Assembly: GCF_000517265.1 (NCBI RefSeq)
Contig: NZ_AYSJ01000004.1
Coordinates: 366,819 to 430,818, forward strand
Direction: 5' to 3'
Origin: Photorhabdus khanii NC19
GTDB taxonomy: Bacteria > Pseudomonadota > Gammaproteobacteria > Enterobacterales > Enterobacteriaceae
Length of the DNA stretch: 64,000 nucleotides
Below, piece by piece: positions 56,157 to 64,000 of this stretch (its first letter is position 1; every line of letters begins with the position of its first letter). The notes beneath the pieces are model-generated. The model did not search any database. It had not been told where the DNA came from and saw nothing but the letters and a program-made list of their open reading frames with translations. The position numbers and the translations under genes are program-made.

Positions 56157-58517
56157 ATGATGCCTTTACGTGCACGGCCACTGCGCGCGCTTCACAAAAC
56201 AACACCGCTGGTAATAGCGATTCGTTTGAGCCTGTTACCGGTGGCTTGCCTAACCTCGGGGATCGCGTATGCTTCGGTGGCGCCAGCTAGCGCACACTAT
56301 GACATTAATGCAGGCGAACTGGATAAAGTTCTCAATCAATATTCCACCCGCGCGGGTATTACCCTTTCAGTAAATGCCAACTTAACGCGCGGCAAACAGA
56401 GTAGCGGCCTACACGGCGATTATTCCATCACCGATGGACTGAACATCTTACTGGCCGGTACTGATTTACAGGCGAAAACGTTGGGTGATAACACGTTCAC
56501 GCTCGAACCCGCTTCTGTCACGCAGAAAGACTCGATGACCGTGATAGGCGACTGGCTAGGCGATGCTCGTGAAACTGACGTGTTTGAACATGCAGGCGCA
56601 CGCGATGTCATCCGCCGTGAAGATTTTGCCAAAACAGGCGCAACAACAATGCGTGAAGTGCTAAACCGCATTCCTGGCGTCAACGCACCGGAAAACAACG
56701 GTACCGGCAGCCACGACCTGGCGATGAACTTCGGCATTCGTGGCCTGAACCCGCGTCTTGCCAGCCGCTCTACGGTTCTGATGGATGGCGTTCCGGTACC
56801 CTTCGCGCCTTACGGCCAGCCACAGCTATCGTTGGCACCAGTATCTCTCGGCAACATGGACGCCGTAGACGTAGTACGCGGTGGCGGTGCTGTGCGTTAC
56901 GGACCACAAAGCGTAGGTGGTGTGGTGAATTTCGTGACTCGTGCTATCCCGCAGGATTTTGGTATTGATGCAAGTGTGGAAGGCCAGCTTAGCCCCACAT
57001 CTTCACAAAACAATCCAAAAGAAACCCATAATCTGATGATTGGAGGTACGGCAGATAACGGTTTCGGCACGGCGCTTCTCTACTCCGGTACACGTGGCAG
57101 CGACTGGCGCGAGCACAGCGCCACGCACATTGACGACGTGATGCTCAAAAACCGCTATGTACCCAATGAAGCGCACACCTTCAACAGCCTGCTGCAATAT
57201 TATGATGGCAATGCGGATATGCCAGGAGGTCTTTCACGCGCCGATTACGATGCCAATCGCTGGCAATCCACTCGCCCATATGATCGCTTCTGGGGCCGCC
57301 GTCAGCTCGCAAGCCTCAGCTATCAGTATCAACCCGACCAGCAGCACAAATTCAATATTCAGAGCTTATATACCCATACCTTGCGCAGCGGTTATCTCGA
57401 GCAGGGCAAACGCATTACCCTTTCCCCACGGGAATACTGGGTGCGCAGCATCGAACCGCGCTATAGCCAGCTCTTCAATTTAGGGCCTTCAGCCCATGAA
57501 GTAGGAATTGGCTACCGCTACGTGAATGAATCCAGTCACGAAATGCGTTACTACACCGCCACCCGCAGCGGCGAATTACCCAGCACGTCGAGTCCTTATG
57601 ACCGTAATACCCGCTCTGGCACCGAGGCTCATGCCTGGTACATTGACGACCGCATTGATATCGGCAACTGGACCATCACGCCAGGGATACGATTCGAACA
57701 TATCAAATCCATCCAAAACAACAACCTGAAAGGCACCCGCCAAGAAGTGAGCTACAATGCGCCGCTGCCTGCACTCAACGTTCTTTATCACGTTACTGAC
57801 AGCTGGAATCTTTATGCCAATACGGAAAGCTCATTCGGTACCGTACAGTACAGCCAGATTGGTAAGGCGGTGCGGAGCGGCAATGTAGAACCGGAAAAAG
57901 CGCGAACCTGGGAAGTCGGAACCCGCTACGACGATGGCGCTCTGACGGCGGAAATGGGGCTGTTCCTGATTAACTTCAACAATCAATACGACTCCAACCA
58001 GACCAACGATACTGTTACAGCACGTGGGAAAACCCGACACACTGGGCTGGAAACTCAGGCACGTTACAATCTTTCCGAGCTTACGCCTAAACTGGAGAAC
58101 GTTTCGGTTTACGCCAACTACACGTATGTGAACGCAGAAATTCGTGAAAAAGGCGATACCTACGGGAATCAAGTGCCGTTCTCACCAAAGCATAAAGGTA
58201 CACTTGGTATGGATTACAAACCTGGCAACTGGACCTTCAACCTCAACAGCGAATTCCAGTCTGGTCAGTTTGCTGATAACGTTAACACCGTACAGGAAAG
58301 TGTCGATGGCAGCACCGGCCGCATACCGGGCTTTATGCTGTGGGATGCGCGCATGGCGTATGACTTCGGCCCACAAATGGCCAATCTGACTCTAGCCTTT
58401 GGGGTGAAAAACATTTTCGACCACGAGTATTACACCCGTTCCTATGATGATAACAATAAAGGCATCTACGCCGGGCAGCCGCGCATATTCTATATGCAAG
58501 GCTCACTGAAGTTCTGA
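56157..58517 (+). CDS. fecA: Ferric dicitrate outer-membrane transporter FecA
   Basis: A TonB-dependent receptor that imports ferric dicitrate and starts the FecRI signal. 786 residues from ATG 56157 (GGAG upstream): signal peptide, an N-terminal signalling domain ([19 protein letters not shown]), TonB box DSMTVIG, plug domain ([19 protein letters not shown]) and a 22-strand barrel ending in MQGSLKF. Identity to E. coli FecA is high along the whole protein, much higher than vertical descent would suggest for an accessory gene, and the composition is GC-rich. The cognate periplasmic and ABC genes are missing here. Confidence 0.97.
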   Translation: MMPLRARPLRALHKTTPLVIAIRLSLLPVACLTSGIAYASVAPASAHYDINAGELDKVLNQYSTRAGITLSVNANLTRGKQSSGLHGDYSITDGLNILLAGTDLQAKTLGDNTFTLEPASVTQKDSMTVIGDWLGDARETDVFEHAGARDVIRREDFAKTGATTMREVLNRIPGVNAPENNGTGSHDLAMNFGIRGLNPRLASRSTVLMDGVPVPFAPYGQPQLSLAPVSLGNMDAVDVVRGGGAVRYGPQSVGGVVNFVTRAIPQDFGIDASVEGQLSPTSSQNNPKETHNLMIGGTADNGFGTALLYSGTRGSDWREHSATHIDDVMLKNRYVPNEAHTFNSLLQYYDGNADMPGGLSRADYDANRWQSTRPYDRFWGRRQLASLSYQYQPDQQHKFNIQSLYTHTLRSGYLEQGKRITLSPREYWVRSIEPRYSQLFNLGPSAHEVGIGYRYVNESSHEMRYYTATRSGELPSTSSPYDRNTRSGTEAHAWYIDDRIDIGNWTITPGIRFEHIKSIQNNNLKGTRQEVSYNAPLPALNVLYHVTDSWNLYANTESSFGTVQYSQIGKAVRSGNVEPEKARTWEVGTRYDDGALTAEMGLFLINFNNQYDSNQTNDTVTARGKTRHTGLETQARYNLSELTPKLENVSVYANYTYVNAEIREKGDTYGNQVPFSPKHKGTLGMDYKPGNWTFNLNSEFQSGQFADNVNTVQESVDGSTGRIPGFMLWDARMAYDFGPQMANLTLAFGVKNIFDHEYYTRSYDDNNKGIYAGQPRIFYMQGSLKF

Positions 58518-58535
58518 TGCTACGTTAACCCTTTC

Positions 58536-58553
58536 GCCGGGCCATTGCCCGGC
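58536..58553 (+). terminator. Hairpin between fecA and the fecB remnant
   Basis: GCCGGGC and GCCCGGC pair around CATT, 19 bases after the fecA stop, with a short T run. It probably ends or stabilises fecA mRNA. Confidence 0.7.
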
Positions 58554-58576
58554 TTTGCTATTTCTGGAGTTCAGTT

Positions 58577-58690
58577 ATGTCTGCACTGATTCGCGTTATG
58601 TTTATCGCTTTGCTCTTCTCCACCAACCTGACCCGTGCCCTCGCAGTCACGGTGCAGGATGAGAAAGGTAGTTTTACCCTCATTTACTAA
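58577..58690 (+). pseudogene. fecB: Truncated fecB (5' end only)
   Basis: ATG 58577 (CTGGAG upstream) begins MSALIRVMFIALLF, a signal peptide ending near ALA, then VTVQDEKGSFTL, which matches the start of mature FecB, the periplasmic ferric-citrate binding protein. After about 35 codons the frame ends in IY and a stop. The remaining 260 residues and all of fecCDE are absent. The last four bases overlap the end of the leftward cysQ gene, so the deletion joined the fec operon to the cysQ 3' end. Confidence 0.88.
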
Positions 58691-59433
58691 AAAATTGTTA
58701 CTCTAAATCCCGGATTCAGGAATGATTCACGAGGCGTATAATCCAGAGTCTGGCCTTTCCAGTTTGTTACATGAGCACCGGCCGCAATTGCCACAGCATG
58801 ACCTGCTGCGGTATCCCAGATATTAGTTGGTCCAAAACGGGGATAAAGTTGCGCCTTTCCTTCGGCCACCAGACAGAACTTTAATGAAGAACCCACAGAA
58901 ACCGTATGATGTTCACCTAACTGATTGAGATAATCCTCCAATTCTGTATCCATATGAGAGCGGCTGACTACCACCATTGGAGGATTAGCATCACGAATTT
59001 TAATCGGCAAACATTGACCACCACAGGTTTTTTTCCATGCCTGTCGTCCTTGCCCAAAATAAAGCGTATCCTGCGCAGGAGCGTACACCACCCCCATCAC
59101 AGGAATTCCCCCATCAATCAGAGCGATATTAACCGTAAATTCACCGTTACGATTAATAAACTCCTTGGTTCCATCCAAAGGATCAACTAACCAATAGCGC
59201 TTCCAATCACGCCTCTCCTCCCAGGCAGGAGGCTCTTCTTCCGACAACAATGGAATGTCCGGTGCAATACGGGATAATCCGGCTTTAATGATTTTATGAG
59301 CCGCAATATCAGCAATAGTAATCGGTGAATCATCCTGTTTATGATCAACTTTCAGGGGATGTTCATCCTGATAAATTGTCATAATAGCCGCGCCAGCTTC
59401 CCGGGCCAGTTGGCAGACTTGTTCTAGCATCAT
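58687..59433 (-). CDS. cysQ: 3'(2'),5'-bisphosphate nucleotidase CysQ
   Basis: Removes the toxic sulfate-assimilation by-product PAP and controls PAPS. An inositol-monophosphatase-fold enzyme of 248 residues with [10 protein letters not shown], the metal motif [11 protein letters not shown] (about 83-93) and [14 protein letters not shown] (about 205-218). Length and sequence match E. coli CysQ (246). Its 3' end borders the truncated fecB, but the protein itself looks complete. Confidence 0.96.
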   Translation of the reverse strand: MMLEQVCQLAREAGAAIMTIYQDEHPLKVDHKQDDSPITIADIAAHKIIKAGLSRIAPDIPLLSEEEPPAWEERRDWKRYWLVDPLDGTKEFINRNGEFTVNIALIDGGIPVMGVVYAPAQDTLYFGQGRQAWKKTCGGQCLPIKIRDANPPMVVVSRSHMDTELEDYLNQLGEHHTVSVGSSLKFCLVAEGKAQLYPRFGPTNIWDTAAGHAVAIAAGAHVTNWKGQTLDYTPRESFLNPGFRVTIF

Positions 59434-59529
59434 ACACCTCTACGGTTAGTTATCTGTTATCATTTTAGACTATATTATCAATCGATCTTCTGCCGGAATT
59501 GTAAGAATTTTATTGCCATCACCAAAACA

Positions 59530-59557
59530 AAAACAGCCGGATATACCGGCTATTTTT
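59530..59557 (-). terminator. Terminator of fklB
   Basis: On the leftward strand AGCCGG and CCGGCT pair around a five-base loop, followed by TTTTTGTTTT. About 20 bases past the fklB stop. Confidence 0.85.
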
Positions 59558-59577
59558 AATCATATTTCTGGATAAAA

Positions 59578-60198
59578 TTATAGAATATCCAGTAATTCCA
59601 CTTCAAAAATCAGTGCGCTATATGGAGGAATCGATGCGCCGGCACCACGCTCACCATAAGCCAAATCATATGGGATATAAAGTTCCCATTTAGAACCGAC
59701 AGGCATCAGGGTTAATGCTTCGATCCATCCGGCAATCACACCATTCACTGGGAATTCGGCAGGTTCACCACGTTCTACTGAACTGTCAAACACAGTGCCA
59801 TCAATCAGGCGACCTGTATAATGAACACTCACCCGGTCAGTACGGGACGGAATTGCTCCATCACCCTGTTTTAGTACTGAGAACTGTAAACCAGATTCTG
59901 TCGTACTGATACCATCGCGCTGGGCGTTTTCTGCCAGAAACTTCTGACCCTCTTCTGCCATAGCCTGCTGGCGTTCACGACGCACACCGTCTGCACGCTC
60001 ATGCATCTCACGTAAAGCACGATGCAGTATATCAACCGGCACCGCTGGAGAACGACTTTCCAGCGCATCACATAACCCTGCCAGCAAAGCTTCAGGCTCC
60101 AGACCTTGCAGACCCGATTCCAGTAATTGCTGACCGACTTGTAAGCCAACCCCATAACTTGCTTGCGCTTCGATAGAGTCAAAAGAAAGTTTTGCCAT
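59578..60198 (-). CDS. fklB: FKBP-type peptidyl-prolyl isomerase FklB (FKBP22)
   Basis: A dimeric prolyl isomerase of 206 residues, the length of E. coli FklB. The N-terminal helical dimer domain (about 1-95) has [15 protein letters not shown]. The FKBP domain (about 110-206) has [18 protein letters not shown] and [24 protein letters not shown] use ATG 60198 (MAKLSFDS); an in-frame codon at 60216 adds six residues. Confidence 0.96.
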   Translation of the reverse strand: MAKLSFDSIEAQASYGVGLQVGQQLLESGLQGLEPEALLAGLCDALESRSPAVPVDILHRALREMHERADGVRRERQQAMAEEGQKFLAENAQRDGISTTESGLQFSVLKQGDGAIPSRTDRVSVHYTGRLIDGTVFDSSVERGEPAEFPVNGVIAGWIEALTLMPVGSKWELYIPYDLAYGERGAGASIPPYSALIFEVELLDIL

Positions 60199-60467
60199 GA
60201 AAATACCTGTGATCAAATTAAATTAGGCCTGCAAGCATAACAGTGCTATGTAACAGGGTAAACCGAAGATATCACTGGAGGATACGTCTCACCGAAATAT
60301 ATAAAACTCAATATTCGGTATAACTCTAAGTGGCATATCCATTTCTTAAAGGTTATAATACAAGTAAATTCTTTTAAAATATTTTTACTTCCAATTGATT
60401 ATATAAATAAAATATTATTGATATAGAATTAATTCTACTGCTAATATTATATAATGAGGAAAATCTT

Positions 60468-61178
60468 ATGAATACGTCATTTAATGAGATTTTATCAGAA
60501 ATTCAGAAATCCAAGACCATGCCGGAATTAGAAAAGAAATTGTTAAACGCGATAAATTATCTGGGTTTTGAATTTTACTCAATTTATCAGGAAGAAAAAT
60601 ACCCATTCACGACAAAAAAATATGTTTTAATAACCAATTTAAATATAGAAACCGCAAACAATTATAATCAAAATAGTAATCACGACAGCGACCAATTAAT
60701 GAACGGTGATTATACTTTTTCCATACCTTCCATTTGCAATGAAAAAATATCAAAAAATGCTGATTTTATGATTAAAAAATCAAATATAGACGAAGTTAAA
60801 AATAGTCTCTCAATTAAAATAAAAGGCTCTCATGGAGAAAGATCAATTTTTTCAGTCGCCAGAAAAGAAGGCGCCATTTCTCACAATGAGATACTTAATA
60901 AAGCAGGCATGTTAGGCATATTAGCAAATGAATGCGTGGAAACATTCAATAACTTAAAGAATAAAGAGGATAAAATAATCGTCCCAACACTGTCCACAAG
61001 AGAAGTCGAAGTAATAAGATGGACTTGTGAAGGAAAAACCTCTGCTGAAATAGCCAATATACTGGAAATTTCAACAAGAACAGTTAATTTCCATATCAAT
61101 AATATTATGGAGAAATTAGTTGTTCCCAATAAAGTCGCTGCGGTTGCTAAAGCAATAGCATACAACCTGATCATATAG
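60468..61178 (+). CDS. LuxR-type regulator without a cognate synthase (LuxR solo)
   Basis: 236 residues: an N-terminal autoinducer-binding-like domain (about 10-165) and a C-terminal LuxR helix-turn-helix (LSTREVEVIRWTCEGKTSAEIANIL, then STRTVNFHINNIMEKL, about 175-222). By hand alignment to TraR, Tyr61, Asp70 and the HG glycine are kept, but Trp57 reads Thr, Pro71 reads Gln and Trp85 is lost. The pocket therefore probably does not bind an acyl-homoserine lactone. Photorhabdus solos such as PluR and PauR sense other ligands in this way. No luxI lies in the window. The gene is convergent with the ligase operon, a likely target. Very AT-rich. Confidence 0.88.
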   Translation: MNTSFNEILSEIQKSKTMPELEKKLLNAINYLGFEFYSIYQEEKYPFTTKKYVLITNLNIETANNYNQNSNHDSDQLMNGDYTFSIPSICNEKISKNADFMIKKSNIDEVKNSLSIKIKGSHGERSIFSVARKEGAISHNEILNKAGMLGILANECVETFNNLKNKEDKIIVPTLSTREVEVIRWTCEGKTSAEIANILEISTRTVNFHINNIMEKLVVPNKVAAVAKAIAYNLII

Positions 61179-61180
61179 CA

Positions 61181-61205
61181 ATTAGAGCCAAAATGAGGCT
61201 CTAAT
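61181..61205. terminator. Hairpin between the LuxR solo and the ATP-grasp gene
   Basis: ATTAGAGCC and GGCTCTAAT form a 9-bp stem around seven bases between two convergent genes. No strong T-run, but the position fits a shared terminator. Confidence 0.6.
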
Positions 61206-61214
61206 CATATGAAA

Positions 61215-62510
61215 TTATAAAATATAATTTTTCAAAATATCTCTCCAGGCATCATTAATTTCATTCATCAGGGATTCACATTTGATATGCTCGTCATTAA
61301 TATGCACACAAACATAACCACAGAAATCATTATTGCTCTTTGGTGTTTCGTAAACCAACGAATTTTTGTCTAAATTAATCCCTATTGAAATAATATCATA
61401 ATGTAATTTCATCAAGATATTATCAATAGATACTAACAATAATCTATTTACTACTGTTTTACTAAATTTATCATCAATTTTTCCGTCTTTACCCGCCAGT
61501 AAATTAATCAAAAATGCTCTACCCTTCGCTTTGGGTAATATCATTCGATCACTAAATCCTTTAACCAAGTGATCAACCCAAATCTCCTGCAAACTTATAC
61601 CATATACCCGATTAGCCATATCCCAAATACGCATACCTGCCGGTCTACGGTTAGTTTCAACCAGGAAGGTTTCTCCCGTTTTACTATCTTGCTTAATCTC
61701 ATTATGGAATGCACCGAGAGTCTGCCCTGAAATCAGGTTAATTGCTTGCCCTGCTTTATGTAATGCAATAGCATTTCTTCCATCACATTGCGCGGGAACT
61801 ATTTGCCCTATTTCAACAGGATATTCACCTTTCTGAGAGACTTTTTGCGTTAAAAAAGCCATACAACCAATACCATCGTACGAATATTCTGTATCGAAAA
61901 TAATCAATTCTTCTGCAAGAATTGGGTTGCCACCAGACTGCGCAACAGATTGAGCAAAAGCCGTTGGGATTTTATTCCTATCTTTAATCGCCACTACACC
62001 GAAATTTGCCCGGCCACAATTAGGTTTAATAACCACACCATACGGAACAGAATCATAAAATGCTTCCAGTTCTTTAATATCATTAATGAAACTGTATCGC
62101 GGAGTTTTAATATGTTGGGCTGCAAGCAGTGGCGATATACGGGTTTCTTGTTGACGAAACTGAGATTTCTCAATACCCGCGAAACTTAATTCAGGATCAT
62201 CACCATAAACATTCAGTTTCTTCGCTATAACAGCAGCATACCCGGACACCGCATCCATAAAGGGAAGAATACCGGCACATGCCATATCAAGTTCAGAAAG
62301 AACACCTATTACTTTATCAACATAATTTTCTATCCGCACAGGTATATGATAGACAAATGGGGTAATATCTTTCTCTTCACCGGACAACATATCACTAATA
62401 ATCACTAATTCAAGGGAATAATTATACTGAATATAGTCACGGATATTAACGATTTCATTCAGTCTTGCCGGAAGATAATCAAGTACTAACAAGTATTTTT
62501 TCGAACTCAT
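61215..62510 (-). CDS. ATP-grasp ligase of a specialised-metabolite cluster
   Basis: 431 residues. An N-terminal pre-ATP-grasp domain (about 1-110) is followed by the ATP-grasp fold: YGVVIKPNCGRANFGVVAI (about 155-173, with the ATP-binding Lys), ILAEELIIFDTEYSYDG and the Mg-binding FLVETNRRPAGMRIW (about 285-299). The family forms an amide or similar bond between a carboxylate, activated as acyl phosphate, and an amine. It resembles L-amino-acid ligases and carboxylate-amine ligases more than purine or D-Ala enzymes. The C-terminal 130 residues are typical only of this subgroup. It lies 13 bases after the MFS gene, in one operon. Substrate unknown. Confidence 0.85.
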   Translation of the reverse strand: MSSKKYLLVLDYLPARLNEIVNIRDYIQYNYSLELVIISDMLSGEEKDITPFVYHIPVRIENYVDKVIGVLSELDMACAGILPFMDAVSGYAAVIAKKLNVYGDDPELSFAGIEKSQFRQQETRISPLLAAQHIKTPRYSFINDIKELEAFYDSVPYGVVIKPNCGRANFGVVAIKDRNKIPTAFAQSVAQSGGNPILAEELIIFDTEYSYDGIGCMAFLTQKVSQKGEYPVEIGQIVPAQCDGRNAIALHKAGQAINLISGQTLGAFHNEIKQDSKTGETFLVETNRRPAGMRIWDMANRVYGISLQEIWVDHLVKGFSDRMILPKAKGRAFLINLLAGKDGKIDDKFSKTVVNRLLLVSIDNILMKLHYDIISIGINLDKNSLVYETPKSNNDFCGYVCVHINDEHIKCESLMNEINDAWRDILKNYIL

Positions 62511-62523
62511 ATTTCCTCCATTA

Positions 62524-63708
62524 TTAACTATTATGCAAATTGAATTTAAGCGAACGATAAGGATTAATAATGACGAACATCAATAAAACAAATACAGAGA
62601 ATATCAAATAGATACTATTGTAGGAAAAATAGTTCAGTAAATTAGCACAAATGAAACTGGTTAAAGGTGTCGCTACTTGATTCAAAACAAGCACAACACC
62701 GAGATACTGAGAAAAATTCTTCTTCGGAATAAGGCTTGCCCGGTAAGAGCGGGAAAAAAGATTAAAACAACCTTCCGAACCAATGACCAGCAAGAAACCC
62801 AATGTATAAATAACGAATAACGGACCGGTAGCGAATAATGTCAGACCACATAACGCAATAAGAAAAGCCGTCACACCAACGATACGCACATCAAAAATAC
62901 GGCATAATTTCGGAGCAACAAAAAATACACAACAGTTCACCACCCCTGCATAAGCCAAAAGCCGGGCATAACTCTCTTCCGGCTGCGAAAAAATACTGGT
63001 GATAACATAAACAGCCGTTGATAAGATAGCCCCTTGCATCACATTCATCAGAAATGTCAGGCTAATAACCCGTAGCAGCAACGGGTTTCCCATCAGGAAT
63101 TTAAATATCGCAGGCAGATTATAACCTTCTCTATTAGCATGCTCTGCAATCTGATTTTTCCGTTGTAGCTGAAACCATATGAAGCTGCTAATCAGGAAAG
63201 GAAAAAAAGCAAATGCAAATACGGCGTAAACGCTGAATTTATAAACCAGTACACCAACCACCGCCGGTGCTGCAATATAAGTAAACTGTTCAACAAATTG
63301 CAAACGAGAGTTAACAGAAGGTAACTCTATTGCATTAATGTTTTTAGAGACAAAACCTTCGAGGTTGACATAACCCGCTCCACTAAAAAAGGATAAAACA
63401 CATGAGAGAGGAATAATGATATATACAATATTATTATCAGAATATATAAATGAAAGAATAAAAAGGAATAAACAAACCAATGAACGTAGAATATCACTCA
63501 GGAATAACATAACTAGTGTATGCATCCTGTCACCCATCCAGCCAGAAATAGGAAGTGATATGACTCTGAATAACCGTTCAAGCCCAAAAGCAAAAGATGA
63601 AAGTGAAGCGCTATTAGTTGAGGTATACACTAATACAGGCACAGCAAACATCACGAATGCTTCTGAAAAAACAGAGAAAAAGCGAGCCAGTATGATCCTG
63701 TGTATCAT
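62524..63708 (-). CDS. Major facilitator superfamily transporter of the cluster
   Basis: An integral membrane protein of 394 residues with about 12 helices. GWMGDRMHTLVMLFLSDILRS (about 56-76), in two parts, is the loop 2-3 motif typical of MFS drug efflux proteins. The family is that of small exporters in natural-product clusters. GAGG lies nine bases before ATG 63708. It is between the carbamoyltransferase and the ATP-grasp ligase and is therefore the likely exporter of the pathway product. Uptake of a precursor is the alternative. Confidence 0.88.
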   Translation of the reverse strand: MIHRIILARFFSVFSEAFVMFAVPVLVYTSTNSASLSSFAFGLERLFRVISLPISGWMGDRMHTLVMLFLSDILRSLVCLFLFILSFIYSDNNIVYIIIPLSCVLSFFSGAGYVNLEGFVSKNINAIELPSVNSRLQFVEQFTYIAAPAVVGVLVYKFSVYAVFAFAFFPFLISSFIWFQLQRKNQIAEHANREGYNLPAIFKFLMGNPLLLRVISLTFLMNVMQGAILSTAVYVITSIFSQPEESYARLLAYAGVVNCCVFFVAPKLCRIFDVRIVGVTAFLIALCGLTLFATGPLFVIYTLGFLLVIGSEGCFNLFSRSYRASLIPKKNFSQYLGVVLVLNQVATPLTSFICANLLNYFSYNSIYLIFSVFVLLMFVIINPYRSLKFNLHNS

Positions 63709-63831
63709 TAGTATTACCTCAACCTTATTGTCTATCCCATTAGGCTATTTTATTTATCAATTCGAGTCTGGGCAATACTCAAATTACTTAATCAATTACG
63801 CCTACTGGGATAGACTTTTACTACGCAAATT

Positions 63832-64000
63832 TTAATGAATCGATTTAATCAAATAATTCCCCAAAACTAAATAATCAATATTTGTTTTCATGAAAGTTTT
63901 AATAGCATCATCAGGTGAACAAACAATCGGTTCACTATCGTTATAAGAGGTATTTAGCAACAAAGGAACACCTGTTTTCCGATAAAATTCCTCAATCAAC
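63832..64000 (-). CDS. Carbamoyltransferase, C-terminal end (continues beyond the window)
   Basis: The last 56 codons of a leftward gene. EEFYRKTGVPLLLNTSYN, then EPIVCSPDDAIKTFMKT and DYLVLGNYLI are the C-terminal signature of NodU/TobZ/NovN-type carbamoyltransferases (TG.P.LLNTS.N..EPIV..P.DA...F). These enzymes carbamoylate a hydroxyl group of a sugar or other natural product from carbamoyl phosphate and ATP. The catalytic Kae1-like part lies outside the window. 123 bases separate it from the MFS gene, which probably belongs to the same operon. Confidence 0.88.
   Translation of the reverse strand, partial: LIEEFYRKTGVPLLLNTSYNDSEPIVCSPDDAIKTFMKTNIDYLVLGNYLIKSIH

Overview
The window is chromosomal DNA of an enterobacterial gammaproteobacterium. 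Housekeeping proteins (DeaD, NusA, IF2, FtsH, TamA, FecA) read like close relatives of the E. coli proteins and much gene order is shared, but the DNA is AT-rich, and LuxR solos, a short CstA-type transporter and a natural-product cluster point to Morganellaceae, most likely Photorhabdus or Xenorhabdus. That genus assignment is inference.

Layout. (a) 1-2234 is accessory and decayed. A group II intron with the start of its reverse transcriptase runs leftwards out of the window. Its 5' end abuts a gene remnant with an in-frame amber codon, then a frameshifted gene, then about 800 bases of very AT-rich DNA. (b) 2235-5532 is an exporter operon of one membrane fusion protein and two ABC-2 permeases with no ATPase. 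(c) 5768-10158 is a pyruvate-sensing unit: BtsS kinase, BtsR regulator and a CstA/BtsT-family carrier, with three BtsR-type direct repeats in front of the carrier. (d) 10211-11560 is decayed DNA with a frameshifted HD-domain hydrolase. (e) 11621-34240 is a long, mostly leftward core block: deaD, yrbN, nlpI, pnp, rpsO, truB, rbfA, infB, nusA, rimP, tRNA-fMet, tRNA-Leu, secG, glmM, folP, ftsH and rlmE; then yhbY (right), greA (left), dacB (right), cgtA, rpmA and rplU (left). It covers cold-adapted RNA decay, translation initiation, ribosome assembly, cell-wall precursors and proteolysis. (f) 34491-41293 holds ispB, two paralogous Mu-type DNA-binding proteins, a Ner-like regulator, mdh, argR, mpl and fbp. 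(g) 41448-44407 holds a LysR regulator, a broken UDP-GlcNAc 2-epimerase and a LysR fragment. (h) 44408-54293 is ppa, ytfP, tamB, tamA, msrA, paeA (ytfL), ytfK and ytfJ. (i) 54584-58690 is a horizontally acquired ferric-citrate locus, fecIRA, that stops inside a truncated fecB. (j) cysQ and fklB. (k) 60468-64000 is an AT-rich accessory cluster: a LuxR solo with a changed ligand pocket, convergent with a leftward operon of carbamoyltransferase (cut by the window end), MFS transporter and ATP-grasp ligase. It looks like a small specialised-metabolite pathway.

The most interesting items are the terminal LuxR/ATP-grasp/MFS/carbamoyltransferase cluster, the beheaded fec system, the three-repeat BtsR operator, the tandem Mu-type regulators beside a Ner-like gene, and yrbN overlapping deaD.
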